Counted from the first letter of the stretch, positions 35,815 to 44,611 are shown. The stretch is 64,000 nt of DNA from Bog-159 sp963843255 (GCA_963843255.1 CAWJJQ010000005.1:124001-188000), one strand, 5' to 3'. Notes: generated by a model not told the origin, from the letters alone. A program made the numbers and translations.

Positions 35815-36045
35815 TCAGCTTTTTTTCTGCCGGAGATGCCGGTAGAGCTTGTATCCGAAAAACGAAAGCAAGCCGCCGGCTACGGTTCCCAGGCCGATAA
35901 CGACACTGGCCGAAAGCCCTGTGACGGTGCCCTGCATGGCCGCAAGTTCCAGCACGCCGACCGTGGCGCCGCCCGCCCCACCCACGCCGGCGCCCACGGA
36001 AGCCGCCGCGGCAGCGATGATTTTTTCTTTCTCTGTTTCTTCCAT
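35815..36045 (-). CDS. small glycine-rich membrane protein
   Basis: 76 aa from MEETEKEKIIAAAAASVGAG. Two hydrophobic glycine/alanine-rich segments (about 10-33 and 45-66) with GxxxG spacing (GAGVGGAGGATVG, VVIGLGTVAGGLLSFFG) and a basic tail YRHLRQKKS indicate a helical-hairpin membrane protein. No family recognised. The open frame reaching further upstream belongs to the decayed VapC gene and is not part of this protein. No clear RBS. Confidence 0.55.
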   Translation of the reverse strand: MEETEKEKIIAAAAASVGAGVGGAGGATVGVLELAAMQGTVTGLSASVVIGLGTVAGGLLSFFGYKLYRHLRQKKS

Positions 36046-36058
36046 TACATTCCGAATT

Positions 36059-36395
36059 TTATCGCAAATTCGAAAAGTGTTTCCGATTCTTTCCTCAATA
36101 GCCGTCGCGGCGATCAAGGCATCGAACGTCCGCAATCCGTCGCGTCGTGCGTGGCGCTTGAGCAATTCATATGCGCGGCCGGTGATGCGGGCATCCAGGT
36201 GGCTTGCACCGGGTACGTCTTGATCAGGCTATCAATACCCTCGGCATCTCGCTGGTTTCTGGCGCCAACGATGAGCTCGTGTGCTGTAATAATCGAAATT
36301 GTTACGTCGTCGAGAGAGTCGACGTAGGACGCGGCTGCGGCACTCCGGCGGGACACATCGATCATTACGTCTGTGTCGACCAGGTAATGAGCCAT
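36059..36395 (-). pseudogene. vapC-like PIN-domain toxin, frameshifted
   Basis: The start MAHYLVDTDVMIDVSRR carries the first PIN aspartates, and AHELIVGARNQRDAEGIDSL follows in frame. Near 36,205 the family sequence jumps to another frame: HLDARITGRAYELLKRHARR, then GLRTFDALIAATAIEE with the late PIN aspartate. It then jumps again to KNRKHFSNLR and a TAA at 36059-36061, with the residues normally between TAIEE and the RN-KHF motif missing. At least two frame changes and a short deletion make a functional ribonuclease toxin unlikely. The antitoxin gene upstream looks intact. Confidence 0.82.
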
Positions 36396-36404
36396 GATGC
36401 TATC

Positions 36405-36629
36405 TCAACCGCGAGGATTGTCCCTGAGTCTGTCCACGTAGCTCACACCGTCGGTAATGTCGTCGCGGTCAGCCCACATACCGAAGAATGGAAGATCCTT
36501 AATGGATCGGCGCTGAAGGGACGCATGCCGTTCGGCGGGCAGATGCACTTCCACAATGGTCCCCTCCTGGATGGTCACAGACTCAAGGGGACGGAAAACA
36601 CCGTTCTCGTATCTGGCTGGGATGGTCAT
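36405..36629 (-). CDS. VapB-type antitoxin (DUF104/AF2212-like)
   Basis: 74 aa from MTIPARYENGVFRPLESVTI, the classic beta-hairpin opening of DUF104-type antitoxins (EGTIVEVHLP follows). The C-terminal half IKDLPFFGMWADRDDITDGV, SYVDRLRDNPRG is the toxin-binding part typical of VapB proteins paired with PIN toxins. It ends 9 bp before the decayed vapC-like gene. Start chosen on the family N-terminus; the upstream extension is not conserved-looking. Antitoxin is probably orphaned. Confidence 0.8.
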   Translation of the reverse strand: MTIPARYENGVFRPLESVTIQEGTIVEVHLPAERHASLQRRSIKDLPFFGMWADRDDITDGVSYVDRLRDNPRG

Positions 36630-36742
36630 TGTATTCGCCCGGGCAGTTTTAAGGATACCAAGGTGGCCGCCCCACAAGGACGAGCATTTCCGCGCGACCT
36701 GTTGCAAACACCTGGGCAGATTTCCGAGCCGCGCGCGCTAGC

Positions 36743-37792
36743 TTAAGCGGCTACATTCTTCCGGCTGTCCTTCAGCAGCCCGAGCCGCACCAAACTCTCG
36801 CCCGTAGCTACCACGGCCTCCTCGTTGGACCGTGGCGACCATCCCAGTAAACGCCGCGCCTTCTCGCCGGTGGCGTTCTTTCTCTTGCCCAGCTCGGGCA
36901 GAATCTGCTTTACCGCCGGATCGCGCAGCGAGGCGAGGCGCACCAGCCAGTCGGGCAGTTCACGGGTGGGCACCCTCCGCGCAGCCGCGCCCAGGCGGGC
37001 CTTCAGAATCCTGGCAATATCGGCCATCGATATGAAATCCCCGGCTATGGCGAGGAAGCGTTCGCCCTTTGCGGCGGCATGTGTCATGGCCAGAATGTGC
37101 AGGCTGGCCACATCACGCACATCCACAATCCCGAAATAGAGTCGCGGGCATCCGGGCATGGCGCCGTCCATCAGCCGCTGAACCAGCAGAATCGAGGTCG
37201 AATAGTCCGGCCCCAGCACCGGACCGAATACGCCCACCGGATTGACCACCGCGAGTTCCAGGCCGCGGCCTTCCTTCGCCACAAAATCCCAGGCGGCGCG
37301 CTCGGCCAGCGTCTTCGATTTCACGTAGGGCAGCACGTTTTCGCCAGTCAGGTCGGTCCAGGCCGTCTCGTCGAACGGCGCGCTCTGCAGTGGGTGGCCA
37401 TACCCGACCGCCGCGAACGAACTGGTCAGCACCACCCGTTTCACGCCCGCGTCACGCGCGGCGCGCAGCACGCGGATGGCGCCTTCGCGCGCCGGTACGA
37501 TCAGTTCATCTTCGTTCTTGGGAACATGCTGCGGAAACGGCGATGCCACGTGCAGCACGTAGTCGCAGCCCGCGACGGCTTCCGGCCAGCCCGCGTCGTT
37601 TTCCAGATCGGCGGCGAAGAACGACACGCCATCGCCCGGCTCAGCCCCGCCTTCCTTCAGCATGGCGCGCACGTCTCCCTCGCGTTTCAGGCTCCGCACC
37701 GTGGTGCGCACCTGGTGGCCCGCGCCCAGAAGTTGCAGGATTGCATGGCTGCCGATGAAGCCGGAGCCGCCGGTGACCAGAACCGTACTCAT
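36743..37792 (-). CDS. NAD(P)-dependent epimerase/dehydratase (dihydroflavonol-reductase-like)
   Basis: 349 aa; AGGAGG lies about 5 bases before the ATG. Extended short-chain dehydrogenase: nucleotide-binding VLVTGGSGFIGSHAILQLL at the N-terminus, RTTVRSLKRE suggesting NADP preference, LHVASPFPQ, and the catalytic YVKSK (Tyr-x-x-x-Lys, near residue 157) with the serine in VVLTSSFAAVGYG. This group includes dihydroflavonol-4-reductase and aldehyde reductases; the substrate cannot be read here. Stands alone on its strand, 10 bp downstream of nothing obviously related. Confidence 0.9.
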   Translation of the reverse strand: MSTVLVTGGSGFIGSHAILQLLGAGHQVRTTVRSLKREGDVRAMLKEGGAEPGDGVSFFAADLENDAGWPEAVAGCDYVLHVASPFPQHVPKNEDELIVPAREGAIRVLRAARDAGVKRVVLTSSFAAVGYGHPLQSAPFDETAWTDLTGENVLPYVKSKTLAERAAWDFVAKEGRGLELAVVNPVGVFGPVLGPDYSTSILLVQRLMDGAMPGCPRLYFGIVDVRDVASLHILAMTHAAAKGERFLAIAGDFISMADIARILKARLGAAARRVPTRELPDWLVRLASLRDPAVKQILPELGKRKNATGEKARRLLGWSPRSNEEAVVATGESLVRLGLLKDSRKNVAA

Positions 37793-37802
37793 TGCCGCCT
37801 CC

Positions 37803-38993
37803 TTATTTTTTCAGCCGTCGAACCGTTGTAGCAGAAATTGTCCGGTGCGGCCATGGGTCGGCGAATCGCGGATCGTGCAGCACATCTTCGTCCGTCAGCG
37901 ATTCCAGGAAGGCGATCAGGTCCAGTCGATCCCGCGGCGAAAGCGGAAAGCCGCCTATGAGCGCGTCTTTATTCGGATTGTCGCGGCCCTTCCCCGCATG
38001 CGGGCCGGATGCGATGGCCCGGCCTCCGGCGGCGTAGTGATCGAGAACACCGTCGAGCGTAGCTATGCTGCCATCGTGCATATAAGGCGCGGTGACCGCG
38101 ATATTCCGCAGCGTCGGCGCTTTGAATTTTCCTACGTCGGCGGCCGCCCCTGTGTAAGCGTACGTGCCGGTGTTAGGTGCGGGATAAGAGAGCGCGCCCG
38201 CCTGGCTGGCGAGGTTATAGAGTCCTGTGTTATGGAACTCGATCGTGCGCCCCGCATTGCGCTCGGATACGGCGGCGTCGCTGAAATTGAATCCGCCGTG
38301 ACAACGGAAGCAGGAAAGCGACTGGCTGAAGAACAGGACTTCGCCGCGCTTGGCGGAAGCGGATAGTGCTCCATCGTCGCCGCCATAGTGATACCGGTCA
38401 TAAGGCGAGCGCGCCGAGATCATACTGCGCTCGAAGCAGGCGATCGCCTTTACCGCGTTCTGCACGGTAAAAGGGTCCGCCCCGCCGGCAAATGCGCGCG
38501 CGAACAGCGGCCGGTACGTGGGATCGGCCCGCAACACGGCCATCGCCCCCTCGCCTTTCGGCAAACCCATTTCCACCGGATGATCGCCGAACATGGGCGT
38601 CAGCGCCTGCTCCTCCAGGCTCCTCATCCCGGGATTGCTCCATGTGAGCGTGCCGCTGTACGCGACATTGACCAGGCTCATGGCGCCGCGGGGATGCAGT
38701 TCGCCGGTGGCTCCCATGCTCACCGCCCGCCCATCGGTGAAGGCGAGTTCCTGTTTGTGGCAGCTCGCGCAGGATGCCTTTCCGTTGACCGACAACCGCG
38801 TGTCGTAAAACAGATACCGCCCCAGATCCACCTTCGCCTGCGTCATGGGATTGTCGGCCGGGACGTAGGGTTTCGGAAAGCCCTTGGGCAGATTCCACGC
38901 GTATGTTTCGCCTGCGTCCGGCAGCGCAAGCGCCATCACGGCGAACAGCGGTAATGCGGCCAGGAACCTCTTACCCACGGCAACGCCACTCAC
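37803..38993 (-). CDS. diheme cytochrome c peroxidase / MauG-like protein
   Basis: 396 aa with a hydrophobic leader (FLAALPLFAVMALALPDAGE). Two c-type heme sites are visible: CASCHKQ near residue 76 and CFRCHGG near 232. DLGRYLFYDTRLSVNGKASC and AFTDGRAVSMG are typical of the bacterial CCP/MauG family; the C-terminal APYMHDGSIATLDGVLDHY gives the conserved distal methionine-histidine segment. Acts in the periplasm, reducing peroxide or carrying out a MauG-like oxidation. It starts at GTG overlapping the stop of the upstream molybdopterin-domain gene (GTGA), so the two are coupled. Confidence 0.93.
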   Translation of the reverse strand: MSGVAVGKRFLAALPLFAVMALALPDAGETYAWNLPKGFPKPYVPADNPMTQAKVDLGRYLFYDTRLSVNGKASCASCHKQELAFTDGRAVSMGATGELHPRGAMSLVNVAYSGTLTWSNPGMRSLEEQALTPMFGDHPVEMGLPKGEGAMAVLRADPTYRPLFARAFAGGADPFTVQNAVKAIACFERSMISARSPYDRYHYGGDDGALSASAKRGEVLFFSQSLSCFRCHGGFNFSDAAVSERNAGRTIEFHNTGLYNLASQAGALSYPAPNTGTYAYTGAAADVGKFKAPTLRNIAVTAPYMHDGSIATLDGVLDHYAAGGRAIASGPHAGKGRDNPNKDALIGGFPLSPRDRLDLIAFLESLTDEDVLHDPRFADPWPHRTISATTVRRLKK

Positions 38994-39508
38994 TTCTGGA
39001 GCCGGACGATATCGATCCCTTCCAACATGCGCACCGATCGCGCGCCGGCTTTATCGGTAGGGCAGAGTAACCGGAAAGGCCCCTGATATCCAAACAGCGG
39101 CTTTCCATCGCGCTTGTCCGCCACCAGTATGGATTCGTTTGCAAACTCGGGCGCCACCTCCGCCAAGGTAAACACCACCTGGTAGCCATCGCGGGCCTTG
39201 GCCACAATGTAGCTCGACAGCGCCTTGCCCCGCAGCGCCTTGCCCGCCGGTGCGCCTGCCCGCGCCAGAATTTCGCGCAGCGGCACGCCTTCGTACTCGA
39301 CGGTGGTCCCGTCCTGTTCCGGAATCGATGCCTTCTCGCGCGGCATCCTGGCAAGATCCTCGGCCTTGAGAACCAGCGGTGACGGGATGTCGCCGCCGAT
39401 CGTGAGGGTCGCCGGAGCCGCCGGTTCTTGGCCGGACTGGCCGTGCGCCAGCGTCGCCCCCAGGCACAGCATCAACAGCGCTCGAAAGCAAAACCTCATA
39501 AACCGCAT
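38990..39508 (-). CDS. small secreted protein with a molybdopterin-oxidoreductase-like domain
   Basis: 172 aa with signal peptide (FRALLMLCLGATLAHGQ). The mature part resembles the sulfite-oxidase-type molybdopterin-binding fold in a minimal form: LVLKAEDLARMPREKASIPE, VEYEGVPLREILARAG, YIVAKARDGYQVVFTLAEVA and GPFRLLCPTDKAGARSVRML. The usual cysteine ligand of sulfite oxidases is not evident, so it may bind cofactor weakly or not at all. Coupled upstream of the diheme peroxidase gene, suggesting that the two act together in the periplasm. Confidence 0.78.
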   Translation of the reverse strand: MRFMRFCFRALLMLCLGATLAHGQSGQEPAAPATLTIGGDIPSPLVLKAEDLARMPREKASIPEQDGTTVEYEGVPLREILARAGAPAGKALRGKALSSYIVAKARDGYQVVFTLAEVAPEFANESILVADKRDGKPLFGYQGPFRLLCPTDKAGARSVRMLEGIDIVRLQK

Positions 39509-39616
39509 TGTCCTCTATAAACGACAGCTTTCATTATAGAGAACAACAAGCCGAGCCGCGACCAAGCCGAGCCGCGACCGTCAGGAAGCGGTAAGAATTG
39601 AGTCACGCGCACCCAA

Positions 39617-40045
39617 TTACTTCGGCCCTTCGATCTGGATCTGCTTCAACGCCTCCGCGTCGCTGGGCAGCGGGCTCTTCCCCGCCGGCAGCTTGTTCAC
39701 TTGCAGAATGTAAGCCAGAATATCGGCGTTTTCCGCCCGCGAAAGCGTTCCCGGATGATCGGCCGGCATGGTGGTTTGCATCTTCTCGAACAAGTCGTCG
39801 GCGGTCTGGCCGGTCCATTCCGCCATGAAGTCCTCCCCGGCCAGGGCAGGGGTCGCCGCTCCCGAACCCATCAGCGACTCGCGGTGGCACGAAGCGCACG
39901 ATTTCTGGTACGCGGTCCGTCCGCTGTCCGCCTGCTGCGCGGTATAAACTCCGTCGCGCGTCGACGCATGCTGTTCCGCCCGCCCCCGGAATTGTACCGC
40001 GGCCATCACCGCCAGCAGGCCGGTCAACGGTAAAATGAGCTTCAC
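39617..40045 (-). CDS. cytochrome c, single heme
   Basis: 142 aa from a GTG start; leader MKLILPLTGLLAVMAAVQF. Heme site CASCH near residue 50, followed by PALAGEDFMAEWTGQTADDL and MPADHPGTLSRAENADILAY, where the methionine of MPADH is the likely sixth ligand and ADILAYIL is the standard C-terminal helix. Periplasmic electron carrier. Divergent from the PQQ-type dehydrogenase gene, whose neighbours form a GMC dehydrogenase set; it is a plausible acceptor for those enzymes. Confidence 0.9.
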   Translation of the reverse strand: MKLILPLTGLLAVMAAVQFRGRAEQHASTRDGVYTAQQADSGRTAYQKSCASCHRESLMGSGAATPALAGEDFMAEWTGQTADDLFEKMQTTMPADHPGTLSRAENADILAYILQVNKLPAGKSPLPSDAEALKQIQIEGPK

Positions 40046-40102
40046 GTGCCTATCGTACCCTGTAAGCTGAGGGGTACACTGTCACGTACCGGATAATTTT
40101 CC

Positions 40103-41374
40103 ATGATCCATACCCGAAAGATCACCCTTTGCCTGGCAACCGCGGCAGCCGCGATTCTGCTGGCGCAGCCGCCGGCGCGCGCCGCCGCTCCCATCGCCTG
40201 CGATCCCGATAACGGCGGCCTTAAGCTGCCACCGGGTTTCTGCGCGTTGGTGGTCGCCAACAACCTCGGCGAGGCGCGCCACGCCACCGTCGCCCCCAAC
40301 GGCGATCTGTACGTCGCCTTGATGAATGGCGGCATCGTGGCGCTGCACGATGCCAATGGCGACGGCCGTTTCGAAGTGACCGAAAAATTCGGCGACCGCA
40401 GCGCCACCGGCATCGCGTATCGCGACGGCTATCTCTGGGTCGCCAAGCGCAATTCGGTGGAGCGCTATAAGATGACTCCCGGCCAGCTCAAGCCCTCGGG
40501 CGATCCCGAAGTCGTGGTCTCCGGCCTTCCCGGCGTTCCGCAGCACGGCGACAAGGGCATCGCCTTCGATGGCAAAGGATATTTTTACGTGAACGTGGGC
40601 GCTCCCTCCAACGCCTGCCAGGTGCGCGATCGCACCAAGCTGTCGCCCGGACGCGACCCCTGCCCGCTGCTGGAAAAGAACGGCGGCATCTGGCGGTTCA
40701 GCGACAACAAGCTCGGCCAGAAACAGGAGGACGGCGTCAAGTACGCCACCGGCATGCGCCAGATGCCCGCCATCGCCTGGCACGATGCAGCGCTCTACGT
40801 GGTCATGAACAGCCGCGACCAGCTCGATGTGCTTTGGCCCGGCAAATTTACCGCCGAAGAGAACGCCAATCGCCCCGCCGAGCCTATGTACCGCATGGAA
40901 CAGCCAGGCGACAATTTCGGCTGGCCCTATTGCTTCTACGATTACAAAGCGAAGCAGCTGCTGCTCAATCCGGAATACGGAGGCGACGGCAAAACCGTCG
41001 GCCGCTGCTCGGATTTCAAACTCCCCATTACCAGCTTTCCCGCGCACTGGGCGCCAGTTGACCTGATGTTCTACACCGGCAGCCAGTTTCCCGATCAGTA
41101 CCGCGGCGGCGCATTCATCGCCTTCCACGGCTCCTGGAATCGCGCGCCCTTTGCGCAGGAAGTCTCGAACGTCACGTTCCAGCCGTTTTCCGATGGAAAA
41201 CCATCAGGCAAATTCGACGTGTTCGCCAGCGGCTTTGCCGGCAAACCGCAAATCATGAATCCCGACGACGCGCTGGCCCGCGCGGATGGAGTCGCCCAGG
41301 CGCCCGACGGATCGCTCTACATAACCGAAAGCCAGAAAGGCAAAATCTGGCGCGTCTTTTACCGCGGAAAGTAA
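40103..41374 (+). CDS. PQQ-dependent sugar dehydrogenase, sorbosone-dehydrogenase type
   Basis: 423 aa with signal peptide (LCLATAAAAILLAQPPARAAA). A six-bladed propeller of the glucose/sorbosone dehydrogenase type: LPPGFCALVVANNLGEARH, LPGVPQHGDKGIAFDGKGY, NSRDQLDVLWPGKF, GDNFGWPYCFYD, and the C-terminal GGAFIAFHGSWNRAPFAQ and DGSLYITESQKGKIWRVFYR. The family oxidises sugars or aldehydes in the periplasm with PQQ, passing electrons to cytochromes. It is followed after 5 bp by a dehydrogenase subunit gene and then a GMC subunit, one periplasmic oxidation operon. No good RBS is visible. Confidence 0.9.
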   Translation: MIHTRKITLCLATAAAAILLAQPPARAAAPIACDPDNGGLKLPPGFCALVVANNLGEARHATVAPNGDLYVALMNGGIVALHDANGDGRFEVTEKFGDRSATGIAYRDGYLWVAKRNSVERYKMTPGQLKPSGDPEVVVSGLPGVPQHGDKGIAFDGKGYFYVNVGAPSNACQVRDRTKLSPGRDPCPLLEKNGGIWRFSDNKLGQKQEDGVKYATGMRQMPAIAWHDAALYVVMNSRDQLDVLWPGKFTAEENANRPAEPMYRMEQPGDNFGWPYCFYDYKAKQLLLNPEYGGDGKTVGRCSDFKLPITSFPAHWAPVDLMFYTGSQFPDQYRGGAFIAFHGSWNRAPFAQEVSNVTFQPFSDGKPSGKFDVFASGFAGKPQIMNPDDALARADGVAQAPDGSLYITESQKGKIWRVFYRGK

Positions 41375-41379
41375 CGAAC

Positions 41380-42000
41380 ATGGCGAACCAGGGAGCAGAT
41401 CGGCGGCAGGTTCTGGAAATGCTCGCCAAGGCCGCCGCGGCCAGCCAGTTCCCCGGCTTCTTCCGCTGGACTTTCGCGCAACAGCATGAACATGCGGACC
41501 ACACCGCCCCGCCGCCGCGCGCCACCAGCTATCAGCCGGCGTATTTCTCGCCGTCCGAGTTTCACACCATCGACGTCCTGACCGGCCTCATCATTCCCCA
41601 GGACGAAAACCCCGGCGCGCGCGAGGCGGGCGTCAGCGAATTCATCGACTTTCTCGCCGCGCACGGAGAACAGGACATCCAGCAGCCCATGCGCGACGGC
41701 CTTAAATGGCTGGACGCCGCGGCGCGCAAGAATCATGGGGCGATTTTCACCGAGCTCGCGCCCGCGCAGCAGAACGAGATTCTGACCGCTATCGCCTACT
41801 CGAAGGGCGCCCCGTCCGACGCCCCGGAAGGGCGTGCATTCTTCCACCTGATCCGCCGCTATACGGTGATGGGCTACTACACCAGCCGCGCCGGCCTCCA
41901 GGCCCTCGATTATCCCGGATTGCGCTTCTATACCGAATCTCCCGCCTGCCCGCACACCAACGATCCGGAGCATCGCCATCTGCCGCCGCCCAAGGTTTAA
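41380..42000 (+). CDS. gluconate 2-dehydrogenase subunit 3-like protein
   Basis: 206 aa; a twin-arginine-like leader DRRQVLEMLAKAAAASQF. The mature region FSPSEFHTIDVLTGLIIPQD followed by NPGAREAGVSEFIDFLAA is the signature of gluconate 2-dehydrogenase subunit 3, the small Tat-bearing subunit that escorts a GMC flavoprotein to the periplasm. Directly precedes such a GMC gene (2-bp gap), the usual gene pair. Confidence 0.9.
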   Translation: MANQGADRRQVLEMLAKAAAASQFPGFFRWTFAQQHEHADHTAPPPRATSYQPAYFSPSEFHTIDVLTGLIIPQDENPGAREAGVSEFIDFLAAHGEQDIQQPMRDGLKWLDAAARKNHGAIFTELAPAQQNEILTAIAYSKGAPSDAPEGRAFFHLIRRYTVMGYYTSRAGLQALDYPGLRFYTESPACPHTNDPEHRHLPPPKV

Positions 42001-42002
42001 CC

Positions 42003-43664
42003 ATGCCAAAGCAAATTTACGACGTGATCGTGATCGGGACCGGCGCCGGCGGCGGCATGGCCATCAACACCCTCTGCAAGGCCGGGGCGAAAGTTTGCGC
42101 GCTCAATGCCAGCCGCCGTCTGAACCCCGCCAAGGATTTCCGTAATCACCGCCAGCCCTACGACATGCCCTTCCGCGGCTTCGGCGACCCCGCCAAACGG
42201 CCCAAATGGGTCGGCTACATGGACAATGAGTACACCGAGGGCATCTGGGAGCACGGCATCATTTACACCACCGCTCCCGGCACCAAATGGACCTGGCGCC
42301 GCTGTTTCGCGGTCGGCGGCAAGACCAATTTCTGGGGCCGCTCATCCGCGCGCTTCGGCGATATCGATTTCCGCGCCGCCACCCGCGATGGCTACGATGT
42401 CGACTGGCCCGTCACCTATGACGAGATGGCGCCTTACTACACCCGCGTGGAACGTATGATCGGCGTGGCCAGCACGGTGCAAAACCGCCCCAGCAATCCT
42501 GACGGCGAGTATCTGCCGCCCATGAATTTCCGCTGTATCGATCGCATTCTGGAAGCGGGCGCTGGCAAAATCGGCATTCCCTACCTGCCCGACCGCATCG
42601 CGCAGCTTACCGTGCCGCACGCCGGCCATCCCTCCTGCCACTACTGCGCCAATTGCACGGACGGCTGCGATGTCGGCGCTTTCTTCTCCACGCCGTGGTT
42701 CTTTCTGCCGGCCGCCGAAAAGAGCGGCAACCTGGAACTGCGCACCAACGCCCTCTGCAAGAACATTCTGGTCGATGAAAACGGCCGCGCCAAAGGCGTC
42801 GCCTATATCGACCGCAACACCCGGCAGGAGGTCGAGGTCTATGGCAAAGCCGTGGTGCTGGCGGCTTCCTGCGTGGAGTCGGCCCGCATCGTCTTGAATT
42901 CCAAATCGCGCCACTGGCCTGACGGAATCGCGAACTCCAGCGGTCAGGCCGGCCGCAACCTCTGCGACCATTTGTACGGCACCACTGCCCGCGGCTATTT
43001 TCCCCAGTTGCTCGGCCAGCCCAGCTTTCCCGACGGCGTCTCCTCCAGCACCATCGCCTGGATGCCGCGCTGGCAGAATCTCGACCATCCCCACCAGGAG
43101 AAATTCATCCGCGGCTACTCGGTCTATCCGGATGGCGGCTGCGGTGCGTTCCCCTGGTATTTCGACGAGATCGAAGGCTTCGGCCGCGACTACAAGCGCC
43201 AGATCAAGCGGCGCTATCCCACGCCGGTCAGCTTCTACATCCAGGCTCCCACCCAGCGTAGCGACGCCAACTTCGTGGATATCGATCCGGTGGTGGATGA
43301 CATCTACGGCATCCCCGCCGCCCGCCTGCACTTTCAGTGGGACCCCAACACCCTGCTGATGTGGGAGCACGGCAAGCATGCCTGCGAGCAACTGCTGCGC
43401 GCTAGCGGCGCCGAATACCTGGGAGCCGCGTCCCAACCCGACATACCGGGCACCAGCCTGCACGAAACCGGCACCCTGCGCATGGGAAACGATCGGAAGC
43501 GGTTCGTCACCAACCGCTTCGGACAAGCGCACGACGTTTCGAACCTGTACGTCTGCGATGCCAGCGTGTTCCCCAACTGCACCGACAAAACCACCACCAT
43601 CTCGATTCTCGCCTTTGCTCTGCGCACAACCGAACATCTCATCGAGAATCTGAAGAAAACGTGA
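42003..43664 (+). CDS. GMC-family FAD oxidoreductase (dehydrogenase large subunit)
   Basis: 553 aa from MPKQIYDVIVIGTGAGGGMA, with the FAD motif GTGAGGG. Other marks: FAVGGKTNFWGRSSARFGD, the cysteine-rich CHYCANCTDGCDVGAFFSTP near residue 210 (seen in membrane-bound GMC dehydrogenases), VVLAASCVESARIVLNSKS, and the C-terminal GTSLHETGTLRMGND and CTDKTTTISILAFALRTTEH with the catalytic-site histidine. No own signal; export by the Tat-bearing subunit 3 is expected. Oxidises a sugar, sugar acid or alcohol in the periplasm. The open frame upstream of this ATG lies over the subunit 3 gene and is not coding. Confidence 0.92.
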   Translation: MPKQIYDVIVIGTGAGGGMAINTLCKAGAKVCALNASRRLNPAKDFRNHRQPYDMPFRGFGDPAKRPKWVGYMDNEYTEGIWEHGIIYTTAPGTKWTWRRCFAVGGKTNFWGRSSARFGDIDFRAATRDGYDVDWPVTYDEMAPYYTRVERMIGVASTVQNRPSNPDGEYLPPMNFRCIDRILEAGAGKIGIPYLPDRIAQLTVPHAGHPSCHYCANCTDGCDVGAFFSTPWFFLPAAEKSGNLELRTNALCKNILVDENGRAKGVAYIDRNTRQEVEVYGKAVVLAASCVESARIVLNSKSRHWPDGIANSSGQAGRNLCDHLYGTTARGYFPQLLGQPSFPDGVSSSTIAWMPRWQNLDHPHQEKFIRGYSVYPDGGCGAFPWYFDEIEGFGRDYKRQIKRRYPTPVSFYIQAPTQRSDANFVDIDPVVDDIYGIPAARLHFQWDPNTLLMWEHGKHACEQLLRASGAEYLGAASQPDIPGTSLHETGTLRMGNDRKRFVTNRFGQAHDVSNLYVCDASVFPNCTDKTTTISILAFALRTTEHLIENLKKT

Positions 43665-43757
43665 GCGCGCCGCCGTGCACTTAGGCGCTTGCAGTCACCC
43701 AAGAAAAACAGTCTTGCGCCTGTCTACTGCAACTTCTATATCAGCCGCCGCGCCCGC

Positions 43758-44333
43758 TTACTGCATCGGTCCGGGATTGAACAGCGCGGGATAGCCTGTA
43801 TCCGGGTCGAAACGGTATACCGGTCCTTCCCATTGCCCGAAATCGATCGCCGCGTTCGCCGAACCGCCGAAAGTATAAATCTGTGTGTCGCGCGCCGCGA
43901 TCACTTCCGCGCCGCTCCACATCGCCAGTTCCCCCATCAATCGCCTGCCGTCCCCCATGGTACCCGCGTTCCCCGGTCCGGTATCGGCTGACGCGCACGC
44001 GTACACCGTGATCCGGTTGATCAATGGCCGTCCATTGTTCCAACTGCGCGCCAGGATGACGTTGCTCAGCGACAACCCTTCCCTGCAGAGTTGCAGCCCG
44101 AACCCTCCCACCGGCCGCCCCGTGCACATCTGGTTCGCCAGATCCCAGTCGGCTTCAAATCCGTGGCACATGACGAGCAGTTCGCTTAGCCCGCCCACGT
44201 CCCTGGCGTGCTGGCCGACCCAGGCAATGCAATGCTGGATATTCACGTTACCGTCGACGTCGTAAGTATTCTCAACAATAGGCGGTGGCGTGCCGGCCAG
44301 CCGCTTGTCATGCACGATCATTCTTTGTGCCAT
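43758..44333 (-). CDS. possible caspase-fold (clan CD-like) protein of unknown function
   Basis: 191 aa from MAQRMIVHDKRLAG; GGAGAG lies 9-10 bases before this ATG, better than an upstream TTG. The chain has alternating strands and helices with LLVMCHGFEADW near residue 70 and ITVYACASADTGPG near 125. This is the spacing and context (hydrophobic strand-His-Gly, then strand-Ala-Cys) of the His/Cys dyad in caspase-like and DUF4347-type proteins. The end, GAEVIAARDTQIYTFGG, also fits that fold. I did not recognise an exact family. No signal peptide; stand-alone gene. Confidence 0.6.
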   Translation of the reverse strand: MAQRMIVHDKRLAGTPPPIVENTYDVDGNVNIQHCIAWVGQHARDVGGLSELLVMCHGFEADWDLANQMCTGRPVGGFGLQLCREGLSLSNVILARSWNNGRPLINRITVYACASADTGPGNAGTMGDGRRLMGELAMWSGAEVIAARDTQIYTFGGSANAAIDFGQWEGPVYRFDPDTGYPALFNPGPMQ

Positions 44334-44611
44334 CTGTCGTCTCTCCAACGTTTAGTGTCTTGCCAACCAAGACCATTTCAGGAATATCGTACCCGCGGCC
44401 GTGCATCTGGTGTAGGGGCTGGCCTAACTGGGAGACAGTTTTAGTAACTCGTCTCCCTGGGTCGCTCCGGGCTAGTAGTACTGACTCAAGAAAAACACTC
44501 GCCACTCCCCGACAGACTTGCGATAATGGCACAAACCTGTAAGTAAAAGACACTGGGCACTCGAGGGTGAGCGTTCCAGTACTCACGATCTGTCGCGTAA
44601 CGAGGGGAAGA

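Noticed and set aside
36114..36395. 93-aa frame as an intact short PIN toxin
   Set aside because: Lacks the second half of the PIN domain, which continues in other frames; treated as a pseudogene.
42342..43637. 431-codon minus-strand frame opposite the GMC gene
   Set aside because: Shadow frame; the plus strand carries the FAD and GMC motifs.
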